Shown: positions 1-9,749 of the stretch, in pieces | Layout: each line of letters begins with the position of its first letter | How positions within the stretch are numbered: position 1 is the first letter of the stretch | DNA from: Catenovulum sediminis | GTDB taxonomy: Bacteria; Pseudomonadota; Gammaproteobacteria; Enterobacterales; Alteromonadaceae | NCBI RefSeq assembly: GCF_007289895.1 | Contig: NZ_CP041660.1 | Span: 1,488,001-1,552,000, forward strand | Length of the DNA: 64,000 bases | Reading direction: 5' to 3' | The notes under the pieces: model-generated | What the model was told of the DNA's origin: nothing | Database searches by the model: none | Seen by the model: only the letters and a program-made list of their open reading frames with translations | Program-made: the position numbers and the translations under genes

Positions 1-1
1 C

Positions 2-874
2 CAAGATGAAATTGCACAAAAATTAGACGTATCTCGCCAATCAGCCCAGCGTTTAGTTGCGCTGGCGGTTAACGAAGGTTTGATCAAGGTTCGCCTTGAT
101 CATCCCATCTGCGCATGTATGGATTTAGCCGCACAACTGAAAAAAAAATACAATTTAATAGAATGTGAAATTGTCCCAACCGACCCAAGTGCACCCGATG
201 ATAATACCGGTTTGGCACAAGCTTCAGCACATATTCTTGAGCGTTATTTAAGATCAGACCAACCTCGTACTTTGGCATTTGGTACCGGCCGCGCATTAAA
301 AGCGATGGTTGATGAGCTGCCAACAATGCAATGTGCACAGCATAAAATTGTTTCACTTGTCGGCAATATGATGAAAGATGGCTCGGCTTCTGCGTTTGAT
401 ATTGTGGTGAGTATGGCGAATCGAATCAATGCAAAACATTACCCGATGCCACTGCCAGTGATCGCCAGCTCAGAACAAGAAAAGTTGATTTTGCACAGCT
501 TATTTTCGGTTAAAAGTATCTTTAAGTTAATTGAACAGGCTGATGCGACTTTTGTAGGTGTCGGCCATATTACCGATAATCCGCCCTTATTGGTGGATGG
601 TTTTATTCAGGAAGAAGAGTTACAACAAGCCAAACAAGACGGCGCGGCGGGCGAAATAATCAGCTGGATATACAATCAAAATGGCCAAATATTAGATAAC
701 GCCATTATTGAACGCGTAGTCAGCGCGCCGCTGCATCCCGAAACTGACAAACCTGTTTATGGTATTGCCGCCGGCTCGCATAAAGTATCCGCCATTCGCG
801 CTGCATTAAACGGTCGTTTAATCAATTCACTGATCACCAACGAATATACTGCAAAGCAATTATTGGCGGATTAA
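2..874 (+). CDS. SorC/DeoR-type sugar-binding transcriptional regulator (5' partial)
   Basis: The reading frame is open from the first bases of the window, so the start lies upstream. The first ~25 codons read as a helix-turn-helix (EIAQKLDVSRQSAQRLVALA), followed by a ~260-residue effector domain of the SorC family, with the typical GTGRALKAM and GVGHI segments and a C-terminal YGIAAGSHKV segment. Members bind phosphorylated sugars and repress or activate sugar catabolic operons. The ligand cannot be told here because the target operon would lie to the left. TTG at 80 is an internal codon, not the start. Identification rests on motif pattern only. Confidence 0.85.
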   Translation, partial: QDEIAQKLDVSRQSAQRLVALAVNEGLIKVRLDHPICACMDLAAQLKKKYNLIECEIVPTDPSAPDDNTGLAQASAHILERYLRSDQPRTLAFGTGRALKAMVDELPTMQCAQHKIVSLVGNMMKDGSASAFDIVVSMANRINAKHYPMPLPVIASSEQEKLILHSLFSVKSIFKLIEQADATFVGVGHITDNPPLLVDGFIQEEELQQAKQDGAAGEIISWIYNQNGQILDNAIIERVVSAPLHPETDKPVYGIAAGSHKVSAIRAALNGRLINSLITNEYTAKQLLAD

Positions 875-877
875 TAT

Positions 878-938
878 AAAAAAGCCGTGAGAATTTTGCT
901 TCGGTTAAGCTTTTTTTGGCTATCCAAGTGATAGCCAA
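878..938. terminator. Possible bidirectional terminator between convergent genes
   Basis: An A6GC run at 878-885 can pair with GCT6 at 909-916. It is followed by a perfect 9-bp stem TTGGCTATC/GATAGCCAA (916-924 / 930-938) with a 5-nt loop. The region sits between the convergent SorC-type and J-domain-like genes, where a shared terminator is expected. The U tract is not ideally placed for either strand. Confidence 0.4.
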
Positions 939-997
939 ACTCAGCGATAAGACAAATATAAGATAAATATAAGACAAATAGAATTGAGTTTTTTGAT

Positions 998-2212
998 TTA
1001 ATAATCTTCAAAAAAATACTCTTCAGCTAATTCGTCTAACATTTTCTGCTCTTCAATTTTTTGCTGCGCTTGTCTTTCTGCTAATAAGCGATTTAATACT
1101 TTTAGGTTTGTACATTCGTTGATGATTTCAAGCATTTGAATTTGCCCCACTGTTAACATTTCAACGTGAGATTTTATGGTCGCTTTAATTTGTTTTTTCG
1201 AGCCGTTTGCAAAACGCCGCCAAACTAAATTTTGCGGCGTGTCTTCATACGTCATGTCTTCGCGTTCGTCGTCTAGGTCATCCAATTTTCGATATAACAA
1301 TAGAGTTAATGCAGAGATTGATTCATCATCTAAATTTATCTCAGCATCCGGCACAAACTGACTATACAAAGTAAAAATAGTAAAGACGTCATTTTGTTTT
1401 TTTGCTGTTGAAAGCTGCTGCATTAACGTTTGTTTTTCAAGTTTTTTGTCTTCGTCTTGCTCTTTGTCTGGATGTAAAATTTGCGCAAGCTTTTTATACA
1501 TTTTATTGGTTTGGCTACGTTTAAACAGATTGTTGTAATGATTACCTAATGTAGATTCGCTTTCGAAATTATGCTGTTGATATTGGCTGCCAGTGAATGG
1601 ATCATCTGAGCCAAATATATCTTCGTCATCAAATAGATCTTCTTCTGCGAAAGCTTCTTGTTCGATATCTGACAGCTTGCTCTCGATATAATCTTGCATT
1701 GCACCTGGGTTTGATGCCATTTCGACCAGTTCGTCGTCAGATAAATCAATCTCCATTTCTAGCATGTTCTCTAACAAGTCACGAACACCCTCAGGGTAAA
1801 TTACTTCGTCGCTGTCTATCTCATCATTATTTACGAGGGCTGCTATTTGATCATGCACATTTAAACGCAGCTCGTGGGTATTAATATCGCCACTAAAGGG
1901 GTTTGACTCGATATCTTCGATTTCTGATTCAATCCAGCCTATCAAACACATTCTGCGGGCTTCAGATAAAGACTTGCGGCTAATAAATTGCGTTAAATGC
2001 TCAACTAACTGTGCTGAAGCTTGCGTAAAACGGGCTTCTTTTTCACCCGCGACTTTTGAAAAATCGTTATAAAAATCTTCTATTTCGCTTTTTAGTTTTG
2101 CGTTACGGGCCTGTTTCTTTTCAACCCTGCGCCACACTTTATTCAACTTATTAAACGCTTCGTGTGAGTGATTGCTCTCATTAGTCTGAATATTAGTGTT
2201 GGCGAGTATCAT
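998..2212 (-). CDS. J-domain-like protein, acidic, cytoplasmic
   Basis: A 404-residue protein without signal peptide or membrane segments. Residues ~238-285 resemble a J domain: YKKLAQILHPDKE carries the HPD tripeptide that DnaJ-type co-chaperones use to stimulate Hsp70, followed by a second helix. The N-terminal third is rich in charged helices, the middle is strongly acidic (FAEEDLFDDEDIFGSDDPF), and the C terminus ends in another charged helix. It stands alone, convergent with the SorC-type gene. A J-domain role is inferred from the HPD motif; the client and partner are unknown. It could be a divergent J-like protein without chaperone activity. Confidence 0.65.
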   Translation of the reverse strand: MILANTNIQTNESNHSHEAFNKLNKVWRRVEKKQARNAKLKSEIEDFYNDFSKVAGEKEARFTQASAQLVEHLTQFISRKSLSEARRMCLIGWIESEIEDIESNPFSGDINTHELRLNVHDQIAALVNNDEIDSDEVIYPEGVRDLLENMLEMEIDLSDDELVEMASNPGAMQDYIESKLSDIEQEAFAEEDLFDDEDIFGSDDPFTGSQYQQHNFESESTLGNHYNNLFKRSQTNKMYKKLAQILHPDKEQDEDKKLEKQTLMQQLSTAKKQNDVFTIFTLYSQFVPDAEINLDDESISALTLLLYRKLDDLDDEREDMTYEDTPQNLVWRRFANGSKKQIKATIKSHVEMLTVGQIQMLEIINECTNLKVLNRLLAERQAQQKIEEQKMLDELAEEYFFEDY

Positions 2213-2508
2213 AATAAACCTGAGTCAAAATTAACCTTGTTAAAGTGCCTATGCTACCTAATTTTTAAAAGATGAAAACACGAAAAATATATATGTTATA
2301 GCTTTATAAAAATGCCGGGTGGAATAATGGAGTAAAAAGCGCAAAATCTAACTCAATGTCAAAATAGCATTCGTAAAATAACTGAACTCAACTCATTAAA
2401 ATTAATAAAAAAAATGATCACTAGTGTTTATGCCGCCTTAATGCTTTAAGTTTAAAACAACATTTAAACATTTAGTTTACAAGTAAAAATAAGGTGATTA
2501 TTATAACC

Positions 2509-2608
2509 TTGCTTTGCCACCGGTAGCATTACGGATAATGAAGCCATTGATAGATACAATACTTTAAATCAGTGACTTAGCTTTACCCAAATAACAGTGG
2601 CAAAGCAA
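2509..2608. promoter_or_regulatory. 12-bp perfect inverted repeat upstream of the pectate lyase gene
   Basis: TTGCTTTGCCAC at 2509-2520 is repeated as its exact reverse complement at 2597-2608, 76 nt apart, in the 540-bp non-coding region before the pectate lyase gene. Such spaced half-sites suit a looping regulator or a long RNA stem in the leader. Apart from the hairpin at 2672-2718, nothing else was recognised in 2213-2752. Confidence 0.45.
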
Positions 2609-2671
2609 CACACAACTCGCACATTAAACGACAAAGGTTATTCAATGTTGAATCGCTGTTGAAGTTTAATA

Positions 2672-2718
2672 CTGGCAGGTACTAATGGCTACAGCTGGTA
2701 CCTGTAGCCCCCTGCCAG
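2672..2718 (+). promoter_or_regulatory. Nested hairpin in the leader of the pectate lyase gene
   Basis: An outer stem CTGGCAGG (2672-2679) pairs with CCTGCCAG (2711-2718). An inner stem GGCTACAG (2687-2694) pairs with CTGTAGCC (2702-2709) around a 7-nt loop, with a 7-nt bulge on the 5' side. It lies 34 nt before the chosen start codon and has no U tail, so it looks like a leader RNA structure or an operator rather than a terminator. Confidence 0.5.
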
Positions 2719-2752
2719 GCGATGATGAACTATCAATCACATGGTGGATTAT

Positions 2753-5700
2753 ATGAAAAATAATACTATTAGGCAATTGAGTAAAGCCGTTGCCTTTGTA
2801 ATATCAGCAATCTCGGCTAGCCAGAGCTATGCCGCAATTGGCGGTTTCGCTGAGGAAAACGGCGGTACAACCGGGGGGCAAGGTGGTAACGTAGTTTATG
2901 CAACCACAGGCACACAAATTCATGAGGCGCTTTGTAATCGCCCTTCCAGCGATACGCCTATCATCATTCATGTTGAAGGCACTATTAACCACAGCAATAC
3001 ATTTAAAGTTTCAGGAGACAGCTGTAATACAGCAGATGGCGTTATAGAACTCAAAGAAATTAGCAACGTGTCTTTGATTGGCGTTGGCAGTGGTGCATTG
3101 TTTGATGAATTAGGTATACATATTCGTAAAGCGTCCAACATCATCATTCAAAACGTGCATGTACGTAACGTTAAAAAATCAGGCTCTCCGATTTCTAATG
3201 GTGGGGATGCGATTGGCATGGAAAGTGATGTATCTAATGTTTGGGTTGACCATGTCACGTTAGAAGCAAGCGGTGGCGAAAGTGAAGGCTACGATGCTTT
3301 ATTTGATATGAAAGCAAACACCAAATACGTGACTTTATCTTACAGTATTTTACGCAACTCAGGCCGTGGAGGGTTAGTTGGTTCAAGCGATAGTGACGAC
3401 CAAAATGGTCCGGTTACATTCCACCATAATATGTACGAAAATATCACTTCGCGTACACCATTATTACGCCATGCAACGGCCCATGCATACAACAACTATT
3501 ACACAGGTCTGCAATCGTCAGGTATGAATCCGCGTATTGGCGGTGAAATGAAAGCAGAGAACAACTACTTCGCGGACTCTAAAGATCCGTTAGGTACGTT
3601 TTACACCAACGACATGGGTTATTGGGAAGTCAGTGGCAATATCTGGGACAATATTACTTGGTCAGCAGCAGAAGATAAAATTCATCCTGCTGGGCCAAAC
3701 CCAACCTCAACCACTTATATTTCAATCCCTTACGATTACGATTTAGATAGCGCAAACTGCGTACCAAATATAGTATTAGCCACAGCAGGTGCAAGTACGG
3801 GTTTAGCTGTATCAGACGGTAGCTGTACAGTCACCCCTTCTCCTACACCTACACCAACCCCGACGCCAACGCCTACTCCAACTGACCCGAACCCGGAAGA
3901 TCCAACACCAACACCCGGAACAGGTAGTCAAGTTTTAAATATTACTGAATCGGGTATATCAAGTGATTTCTTTGATATTTCAGGCAATCTATCTTCCTCT
4001 AAAGGTACGGTAAATTACAACGGTTTAACCTTAACTCAAGCACTTAAAATTGAATCAAGTACTGCTATAAACTTCACGTCTAACGCAGACGGTGAATTGG
4101 TATTAGTGTTCAATGAGGGAGAAAGTGGACGCATTAGTGTAGATGGAAATACACATACGGTTAGCAATGGTGTGCTTACTATACCATTAGCAGCCGGCAA
4201 TCACGCTATTTCGAAAGTAGACACAATGAACTTGTACTACATCAGCCTAGGTAACAATGCTGAAGAACCAGAGCAACCAACAGAGCCTGAGCCAACGCCA
4301 GACACTGGTAGTGTATCAGCTGCTACATCTGTCGATGCAAATAATGTGACGTTAACATGGTCAACAGCCAATATTAACAATATTACAGGCCAACAGATTT
4401 ATCGAGACACCGACGCCACACTTGAAGGCCGAGTTCGTATCGTTTCTGGTATTTCTGGCAATAGTTATACCGATACAAATGTTGCTGATGGTCGCTATTA
4501 TTATTCAGTAAAAATTATCGGAAACGACGGCCAAACATACAATTCTGAAGCAGTTAGAGCAGATGTACAGACTGCAGCAACAGACTTAACCATTGAAGAA
4601 AACTCAAACGGTTTCTGCGCTGTTGAAGGCAGTATTGATAGCAACCACAGCGGCTATACAGGTGTCGGATTTGCCAATACAGATAATGCGACTGGCACGG
4701 GTATAGACTACGCAATTTCAGTACCAGCCTCTGGCGAGTACCAACTGAGTGCACGTTATGCAAATGGCTCAACCGATCGTCCAGCGGCAGTCATAGTAAA
4801 CGACATTTTACAAGGCAACTTGGCATTACCAAGTACTGGTGCCTGGGGTAACTATGCGCTATCAAGCCAAATGCCGGTTAACTTAACAGCTGGATTAAAT
4901 TTTGTTCGTCTACATGCAACTGGCTCAGCTGGTTTAGCCAATATTGACAGCTTAACGCTATCAGGTGCAAACCCTGAGCCTGGTGACTGTAATGGCCAAG
5001 TTGGTGATGGTGCGCCGACAACAGATCCTGAGCCAACCCCTGATCCTGAACCGACGCCAGATCCAGAACCAACCCCTGATCCTGAGCCGACGCCAGAAAC
5101 ACAAAGTGAAGTGTTAAACATTACCGAATCGGGTATCTCAAGTGACTTCTACAACATCTCTGGCAACTTGTCTTCTTCAAAAGGCACTGTAAATTACAAT
5201 GGTTTAACCTTAACTCAAGCGCTAAAAATTGAGTCTAGTACTGCTATTACTTTTACTTCGGTTGCCGATGGCGAATTAATCCTTGTGTTCAATGGAGGCG
5301 AAAACGGCCGCATTCGCATCGATGGCACCAGTTACGATGTGTCTAATGGTGTCCTTACTTTACAACTAGTCGCAGGAAGCCACTCAATTTCTAAAATTGA
5401 CACTATGAACCTTTACTACATCAGCCTAGAGAACAATGGTGGTGAAAGTGAACAACCAACCGACCCCGTAGAGCCGACAGATCCCGAAGAGCCTACCGAT
5501 CCATCTACCCCACCAACATCCGGTGGTGGCACTGAAGTGGTTTACCCCGATGCAAATTGTGCTGAATTAATCAACAACGACAATATTAACTGGCGTGAAT
5601 CTTCACTACAAAGTGACCAAGAAATTATTGAATGTTTATCTGCTTCATTAGGTAAACCAGTTGGTTACGGTGAAAACGCAACTGGGGGTTATGATCCAGC

Positions 5701-6934
5701 AGGCAGTAGTAAGTTAGTTGTTATTACTAGTGACCGTCCTGAAGATCAAATATTAGCCGCTATCTCTTCACCTGAGCACAACTGGATTGTATTTGATAAA
5801 AATGATTTTGCTAACGAAACAGCGTTAATGATGTACCGCCCATATTGTGCTGATCCAGCTTTACAATCAGCATTAGGTGTAGACGAGGCAACCTGCCGTG
5901 ACCCATATGCCTGGTGTTCAGCAAAAGGCGTATCAAGCTCGAATTGTCTGCTAACTTTCTTCAATGACGAATTGAATGATAAAAGTTTACCTATCCGCAA
6001 CTATCTAATTGATAGCAATACAACCATTGACGGTCGTGGTGCTAAAGCAACCTTTACTTTCAATGGTTTTAAAATTGGCGCTGATAGCAGTGGAGCTTCT
6101 ACGCATATGTCTGAAAATGTGATTATCACCAACAATAAATTTGTCGGTGTAGGTCATACCGAAGACCATAACTTAGACCCAGATATGATCCGCTCAACAG
6201 GTGAATCACACGATATCTGGATCCATCAAAATACCTTTGATACAACGGGTGATTCAGCATTTGACGTAAAAGTGGGCGCGTATAATATCACTGTCTCTTT
6301 CAATAAATTAGTTAACGTTAAACGAGCCGCGTTACATGGTTCAAGTGACAGTCGAAGCATTAACTCGCAAATTACGACTACCATTCACAATAACTTGTTT
6401 GTGACGACAGATGATAATTTTGGCGCTAGCTCATATAACACAATGCGCCGAGTTCCATTGTTGCGCCGAGGTCAAACGCATATGTTCAATAATGTATTTT
6501 ATGGTTATAGAAAAGACATTATGAGTATTCGTGTTGGCGGTAGTGCATTAGTTGAAGATAACTTATTTATGAACCCGGCTGATAACTCAAAAGGTGATGA
6601 CTTAGCCGATTGGACGCTAAACTTGTTTGACGGTGCGGTACGTGACGGCAACTTAGAAGTAAGTAACAGCTATGTATACGAATCTGACGCAAATTGTACC
6701 ACCTCTGGCGCATCTGCATCACTAGACGTGCAAGATGGCTCAACACCAAACATGTTTGCTGACTACAACGGTATTTCACAGGATACGATTAACGCCAACC
6801 GTATGTCTGCGAATGCGGAGTTACGCAACTATGTTATGGCTTCTGCCGGTAAAGGTGGTAAAGCACCTTGGGTATCGAGTTATTCTGAAGGTGTAAATGC
6901 ATTGGTAGCATCTGCTGCTGCAAGTTGCCAATAG
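2753..6934 (+). CDS. Secreted multidomain pectate lyase with two PL1 domains, two CBM77-like and one CBM35-like module
   Basis: ATG 2753 is preferred over 2741 because GGTGGA just before it is a good ribosome site and the signal peptide then begins MKNNTIRQ. Residues 1-30 are the signal peptide. A PL1 lyase domain (~30-365) carries the Ca-site region GYDALFDMK and the RTPLLR motif, whose first Arg (~R234) matches the catalytic Arg of PelC. Then come a TP-rich linker, a CBM77-like pectin-binding module (~391-505), a fibronectin-III-like domain (~518-610), a CBM35-like module (~611-735), a (DPEPTP)n linker, a second CBM77-like module (~784-900), and a second PL1-type domain (~928-1393) with DSAFDVK and RVPLLR (~R1233). 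The enzyme should cleave polygalacturonate by beta-elimination outside the cell. Two catalytic domains in one chain is unusual. The CBM assignments are from sequence memory. Confidence 0.88.
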   Translation: MKNNTIRQLSKAVAFVISAISASQSYAAIGGFAEENGGTTGGQGGNVVYATTGTQIHEALCNRPSSDTPIIIHVEGTINHSNTFKVSGDSCNTADGVIELKEISNVSLIGVGSGALFDELGIHIRKASNIIIQNVHVRNVKKSGSPISNGGDAIGMESDVSNVWVDHVTLEASGGESEGYDALFDMKANTKYVTLSYSILRNSGRGGLVGSSDSDDQNGPVTFHHNMYENITSRTPLLRHATAHAYNNYYTGLQSSGMNPRIGGEMKAENNYFADSKDPLGTFYTNDMGYWEVSGNIWDNITWSAAEDKIHPAGPNPTSTTYISIPYDYDLDSANCVPNIVLATAGASTGLAVSDGSCTVTPSPTPTPTPTPTPTPTDPNPEDPTPTPGTGSQVLNITESGISSDFFDISGNLSSSKGTVNYNGLTLTQALKIESSTAINFTSNADGELVLVFNEGESGRISVDGNTHTVSNGVLTIPLAAGNHAISKVDTMNLYYISLGNNAEEPEQPTEPEPTPDTGSVSAATSVDANNVTLTWSTANINNITGQQIYRDTDATLEGRVRIVSGISGNSYTDTNVADGRYYYSVKIIGNDGQTYNSEAVRADVQTAATDLTIEENSNGFCAVEGSIDSNHSGYTGVGFANTDNATGTGIDYAISVPASGEYQLSARYANGSTDRPAAVIVNDILQGNLALPSTGAWGNYALSSQMPVNLTAGLNFVRLHATGSAGLANIDSLTLSGANPEPGDCNGQVGDGAPTTDPEPTPDPEPTPDPEPTPDPEPTPETQSEVLNITESGISSDFYNISGNLSSSKGTVNYNGLTLTQALKIESSTAITFTSVADGELILVFNGGENGRIRIDGTSYDVSNGVLTLQLVAGSHSISKIDTMNLYYISLENNGGESEQPTDPVEPTDPEEPTDPSTPPTSGGGTEVVYPDANCAELINNDNINWRESSLQSDQEIIECLSASLGKPVGYGENATGGYDPAGSSKLVVITSDRPEDQILAAISSPEHNWIVFDKNDFANETALMMYRPYCADPALQSALGVDEATCRDPYAWCSAKGVSSSNCLLTFFNDELNDKSLPIRNYLIDSNTTIDGRGAKATFTFNGFKIGADSSGASTHMSENVIITNNKFVGVGHTEDHNLDPDMIRSTGESHDIWIHQNTFDTTGDSAFDVKVGAYNITVSFNKLVNVKRAALHGSSDSRSINSQITTTIHNNLFVTTDDNFGASSYNTMRRVPLLRRGQTHMFNNVFYGYRKDIMSIRVGGSALVEDNLFMNPADNSKGDDLADWTLNLFDGAVRDGNLEVSNSYVYESDANCTTSGASASLDVQDGSTPNMFADYNGISQDTINANRMSANAELRNYVMASAGKGGKAPWVSSYSEGVNALVASAAASCQ

Positions 6935-7024
6935 ATACCAAACTCGACCGTGCATTAACTGCGTTTAGCTGTTAACTTGCACATTCGCTAACAAAGACTT
7001 CCTACTAGGTTGTTTTTCTAACAC

Positions 7025-7055
7025 AAATCCCTCGATGAAAATTGAGGGATTTTTT
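7025..7055 (+). terminator. Rho-independent terminator of the pectate lyase gene
   Basis: Stem AAATCCCTC (7025-7033) pairs with GAGGGATTT (7044-7052) over a 10-nt loop and is followed by a T run. It lies 90 nt past the lyase stop and could also serve the convergent response-regulator gene. Confidence 0.85.
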
Positions 7056-7143
7056 ATCAATGCTTTGATTGCCCTTCTCGGAAGGCTTCTAGTCTATGGC
7101 CTATAAATTAACGGTCAGCTTAACTTTGCACAACCAACAGTCA

Positions 7144-7746
7144 CTACAACCAACCTTTTTGTCGGGCGATTCGTGCGGCATCAATGCGGTTAGTGGCGTT
7201 TAGTTTTGCGATAGCTTCTGATAAATAATTACGCACTGTACCTTCAGATAAAAACAATTCGGTGGCTATTTCCGCTGTTTTTTTACCTTCGCCTGCTAGG
7301 CGTAACGACTTACGCTCTTTATCTGATAAAGGGTCAGCATCATCTAATGCTTGAATGGCAAGTTCTGGATCAATCACTTTTTTGCCCTGCATGATTTGCC
7401 TTAGCGCAGCGGCTAATTGTTCTGACGGGCAATCTTTTAATAAAAACCCCCGAACACCCGCGACTAATGCCCGTTTTATATAACCTGCACGCGCAAAAGT
7501 GGTGATAACAACCGTTTTAACATCAGGCTTATGTTTTTTTGCTTCTTCGATTAATTCTAAGCCCGTCATCATAGGCATTTCTATGTCGGTTAATAATACG
7601 TCTATCTCGTGCGTTTTAACTAAATCGATTGCCTCACGTCCATTTGCTGCTTGTGCAACAACTTCAACATCAAATTCTAAGTTGAGTAATGCAACTAATG
7701 CACCCCGTACGAGAGCTTGGTCTTCAGCAATAAGCACTTTTATCAT
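7144..7746 (-). CDS. NarL/LuxR-family response regulator (DesR-like)
   Basis: A 200-residue regulator. The receiver domain (1-~120) has the phospho-acceptor Asp54 in LLTDIEMP, acidic ED at 8-9, and the conserved Thr and Lys (VVITT, LLKDC). A LuxR-type helix-turn-helix occupies ~138-200 (LSDKERKSLRLAGEGKKTAEIA, then LFLSEGTVRNYLSEAI). Its start overlaps the kinase gene by 4 bp, so the two are translationally coupled and cognate. Relatives include DesR of Bacillus, which senses membrane fluidity through DesK. The signal here is unknown. Confidence 0.9.
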   Translation of the reverse strand: MIKVLIAEDQALVRGALVALLNLEFDVEVVAQAANGREAIDLVKTHEIDVLLTDIEMPMMTGLELIEEAKKHKPDVKTVVITTFARAGYIKRALVAGVRGFLLKDCPSEQLAAALRQIMQGKKVIDPELAIQALDDADPLSDKERKSLRLAGEGKKTAEIATELFLSEGTVRNYLSEAIAKLNATNRIDAARIARQKGWL

Positions 7747-8846
7747 AACTGAAATATCCTTTTATCAAATTCTAATTCTAGCGCAAAACCCTGTTCTCGC
7801 TGCAGTTGAAACTGACCACCCAATTCACTGACACGCTCTTCTATACCGGTTAATCCATTACCGGAAGTTGCTTTTGATAGCGGTCCGTCATTCGCTATTT
7901 TAAGGGTTAATTTATCAGCTTGCTGCGCAACATAAAGCTGCACATTTTTACCTTGGCTATGCCTGATAATGTTGGTTGTGGCTTCTTTTATTATCAGCAA
8001 TATGGTTGATTCTGCTTTGGCTGTTAATCCTTTAAATGTTAATGCGCCTTCAACATTAAAACCTTTATCGATAAGCAAATTATGCATTTTAAGTAACTCT
8101 GCATTTATGTCTTTGGTTTTGTACCCTGATACGGCAGCGCGAACTTCAGACAATGTCGTGCGTGTAATATCGGCAACTTGCTCTATTTCATCTAATGCGG
8201 CGTCGATTTGTCCAGCTTTACCTAATTTATTTGCCAATTCAGCTTTTAACACAATAGATGACAAAGTATGCCCAAGCAAATCATGTAAGTCGCGAGCGAT
8301 GCGCTCTCGTTCGGCAATCGTCGCGAGTTGTTTGTTGTGTTGCTGGCTTTGTTCTTTGGCGTGCTCTTGCTGCAATGTAGAACGCGTCATCGTGCCAAAA
8401 AAGTAATTAGGTATAGTTGCAATGTAGGCAGGTAATAAAAAATACAGCTCAATTAAATTAAACGCCCAAGCACTAAAACCGATAGCGACTAATATAAACA
8501 AAAGCCAAGGCGCCCCTCGTTTATACGAATAATAATAGCCGACTAAAAATGCAATATAGGGGAACAAGGCACAAGTACCCGGGTTTAAGGTGGTAGCCGC
8601 CACACTGATTACCGTTAAGCCAAATAAATAATAATGGATATTGTGCTGGGTACATTTTTGCGCCTGAATATAACCGGCAATAAATGCAAAATAGGCGATA
8701 AAACTGACGACAATTTCAAGCTCAGTTAATTGATGCCAAATCATACTAAGCGGGAAAAAATAAAACCCGGTGAATAATAAGGGAACCCACAAAAAGAAGT
8801 TTTTGTATCCGCTAAACAGAGGTGCAGCTTGGTAACTTTGATTCAT
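7743..8846 (-). CDS. DesK-like sensor histidine kinase
   Basis: A 367-residue kinase. About five or six hydrophobic segments span residues 18-150 with no large periplasmic domain, as in membrane-state sensors of the DesK group. A HisKA_3 dimerisation helix follows, with His188 in ARDLHDLLGH, then an HATPase domain with the N box (EATTNIIRHSQ) and G box (NGLTGIEERV). It should autophosphorylate and pass phosphate to the downstream regulator. The TPR gene lies 92 bp upstream on the same strand, so the three may form one operon. Confidence 0.88.
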   Translation of the reverse strand: MNQSYQAAPLFSGYKNFFLWVPLLFTGFYFFPLSMIWHQLTELEIVVSFIAYFAFIAGYIQAQKCTQHNIHYYLFGLTVISVAATTLNPGTCALFPYIAFLVGYYYSYKRGAPWLLFILVAIGFSAWAFNLIELYFLLPAYIATIPNYFFGTMTRSTLQQEHAKEQSQQHNKQLATIAERERIARDLHDLLGHTLSSIVLKAELANKLGKAGQIDAALDEIEQVADITRTTLSEVRAAVSGYKTKDINAELLKMHNLLIDKGFNVEGALTFKGLTAKAESTILLIIKEATTNIIRHSQGKNVQLYVAQQADKLTLKIANDGPLSKATSGNGLTGIEERVSELGGQFQLQREQGFALELEFDKRIFQL

Positions 8847-8938
8847 AACTTGCTCAGTTTATTTTGTCGCTGATTTCAAGAAAATGGTGCAGACATTTGA
8901 CCACACCATTTATGTTTTTAGTTTAATTTTATTGCGAT

Positions 8939-9640
8939 TTATAGCGAGCTGATGTTTTGCTCATTTTGTGCAATAAGACCCTTAGCCCAGTTGCTATTTG
9001 GATTTATCTCAACCGCTTGGTTAAAATCGAGCAATGCACCTTTGGTATCGCCTTGCTCTACTTTAGCTAAACCGTGCCAGATATAGGCTTCGTCATATCC
9101 CCAGTGATAACCTGAATGGACATCATCCGGATAGTTATTTATTGCCTGATTAAACATAGCAACGGCTACTTGTTTATTACCACCATATGCAGCTGGTGTA
9201 TGGTATTTAATAATGCCATGTACCAGTTTTAGCCGTGGGTTTTTCGGCGCTAATTGGCCTGCCTTGTTTAACAATTCATACGTTTTGGGGCCAAACTCTT
9301 TCGCTTTTTCGGGTGCAAAACCTGAGTGCAATCCAAGTACTTGTGCCAATAAAATCATGCTTTCAACGTCTTTAGGATTGTGCTTAAGTTGTTGATTTAA
9401 AATATCAGCTGACAAGGTTAAATGTTGAGTCAATTTTGCGAAATTTTGCTGTACCAGATAAGCCGCGCCTAATTTGTAGTGAGCAAAAGCCTGATCATAG
9501 CCACTGGTGTGCGCGGCCAATTCCGTAAGGTTTTCAACCTGCATATTGTTTGCCGCGAGCGTAATATTGTCTATCGTGCTCTGTTCTGCAAAAACATTTA
9601 AGCTTATTGAAAGTGCAACTGCAAAAATAACTTTTTTCAT
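8939..9640 (-). CDS. Exported TPR-repeat protein
   Basis: ATG 9640 is chosen because AAGGA stands 8 nt before it and the product starts with a signal peptide (MKKVIFAVALSISLNVFAEQ). The longer frame up to 9709 lacks these. The mature ~215-residue protein carries TPR-like helical pairs, for example AHYKLGAAYLVQQNFAKLTQH and GLAKVEQGDTKGALLDFNQAVEINPN. TPR proteins are scaffolds, and no catalytic motif is seen. It lies first in a possible operon with the DesK/DesR-like pair, so it may help sense or respond to the same envelope cue. Confidence 0.75.
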   Translation of the reverse strand: MKKVIFAVALSISLNVFAEQSTIDNITLAANNMQVENLTELAAHTSGYDQAFAHYKLGAAYLVQQNFAKLTQHLTLSADILNQQLKHNPKDVESMILLAQVLGLHSGFAPEKAKEFGPKTYELLNKAGQLAPKNPRLKLVHGIIKYHTPAAYGGNKQVAVAMFNQAINNYPDDVHSGYHWGYDEAYIWHGLAKVEQGDTKGALLDFNQAVEINPNSNWAKGLIAQNEQNISSL

Positions 9641-9749
9641 CTTAATATCCTTAACAAGTGTTTTGTTTAAATTTGAGAGCAGCGCTCCCGACAGAATTAA
9701 GTATGCCAAAGCGTATTTTTTTTATTAGAGCGGTTTGTCATCAATTAAT

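Noticed and set aside
4852-5121. Gly/Ser-repeat ORFs on the minus strand
   Set aside because: Antisense shadow of the DPEPTP linker of the pectate lyase.
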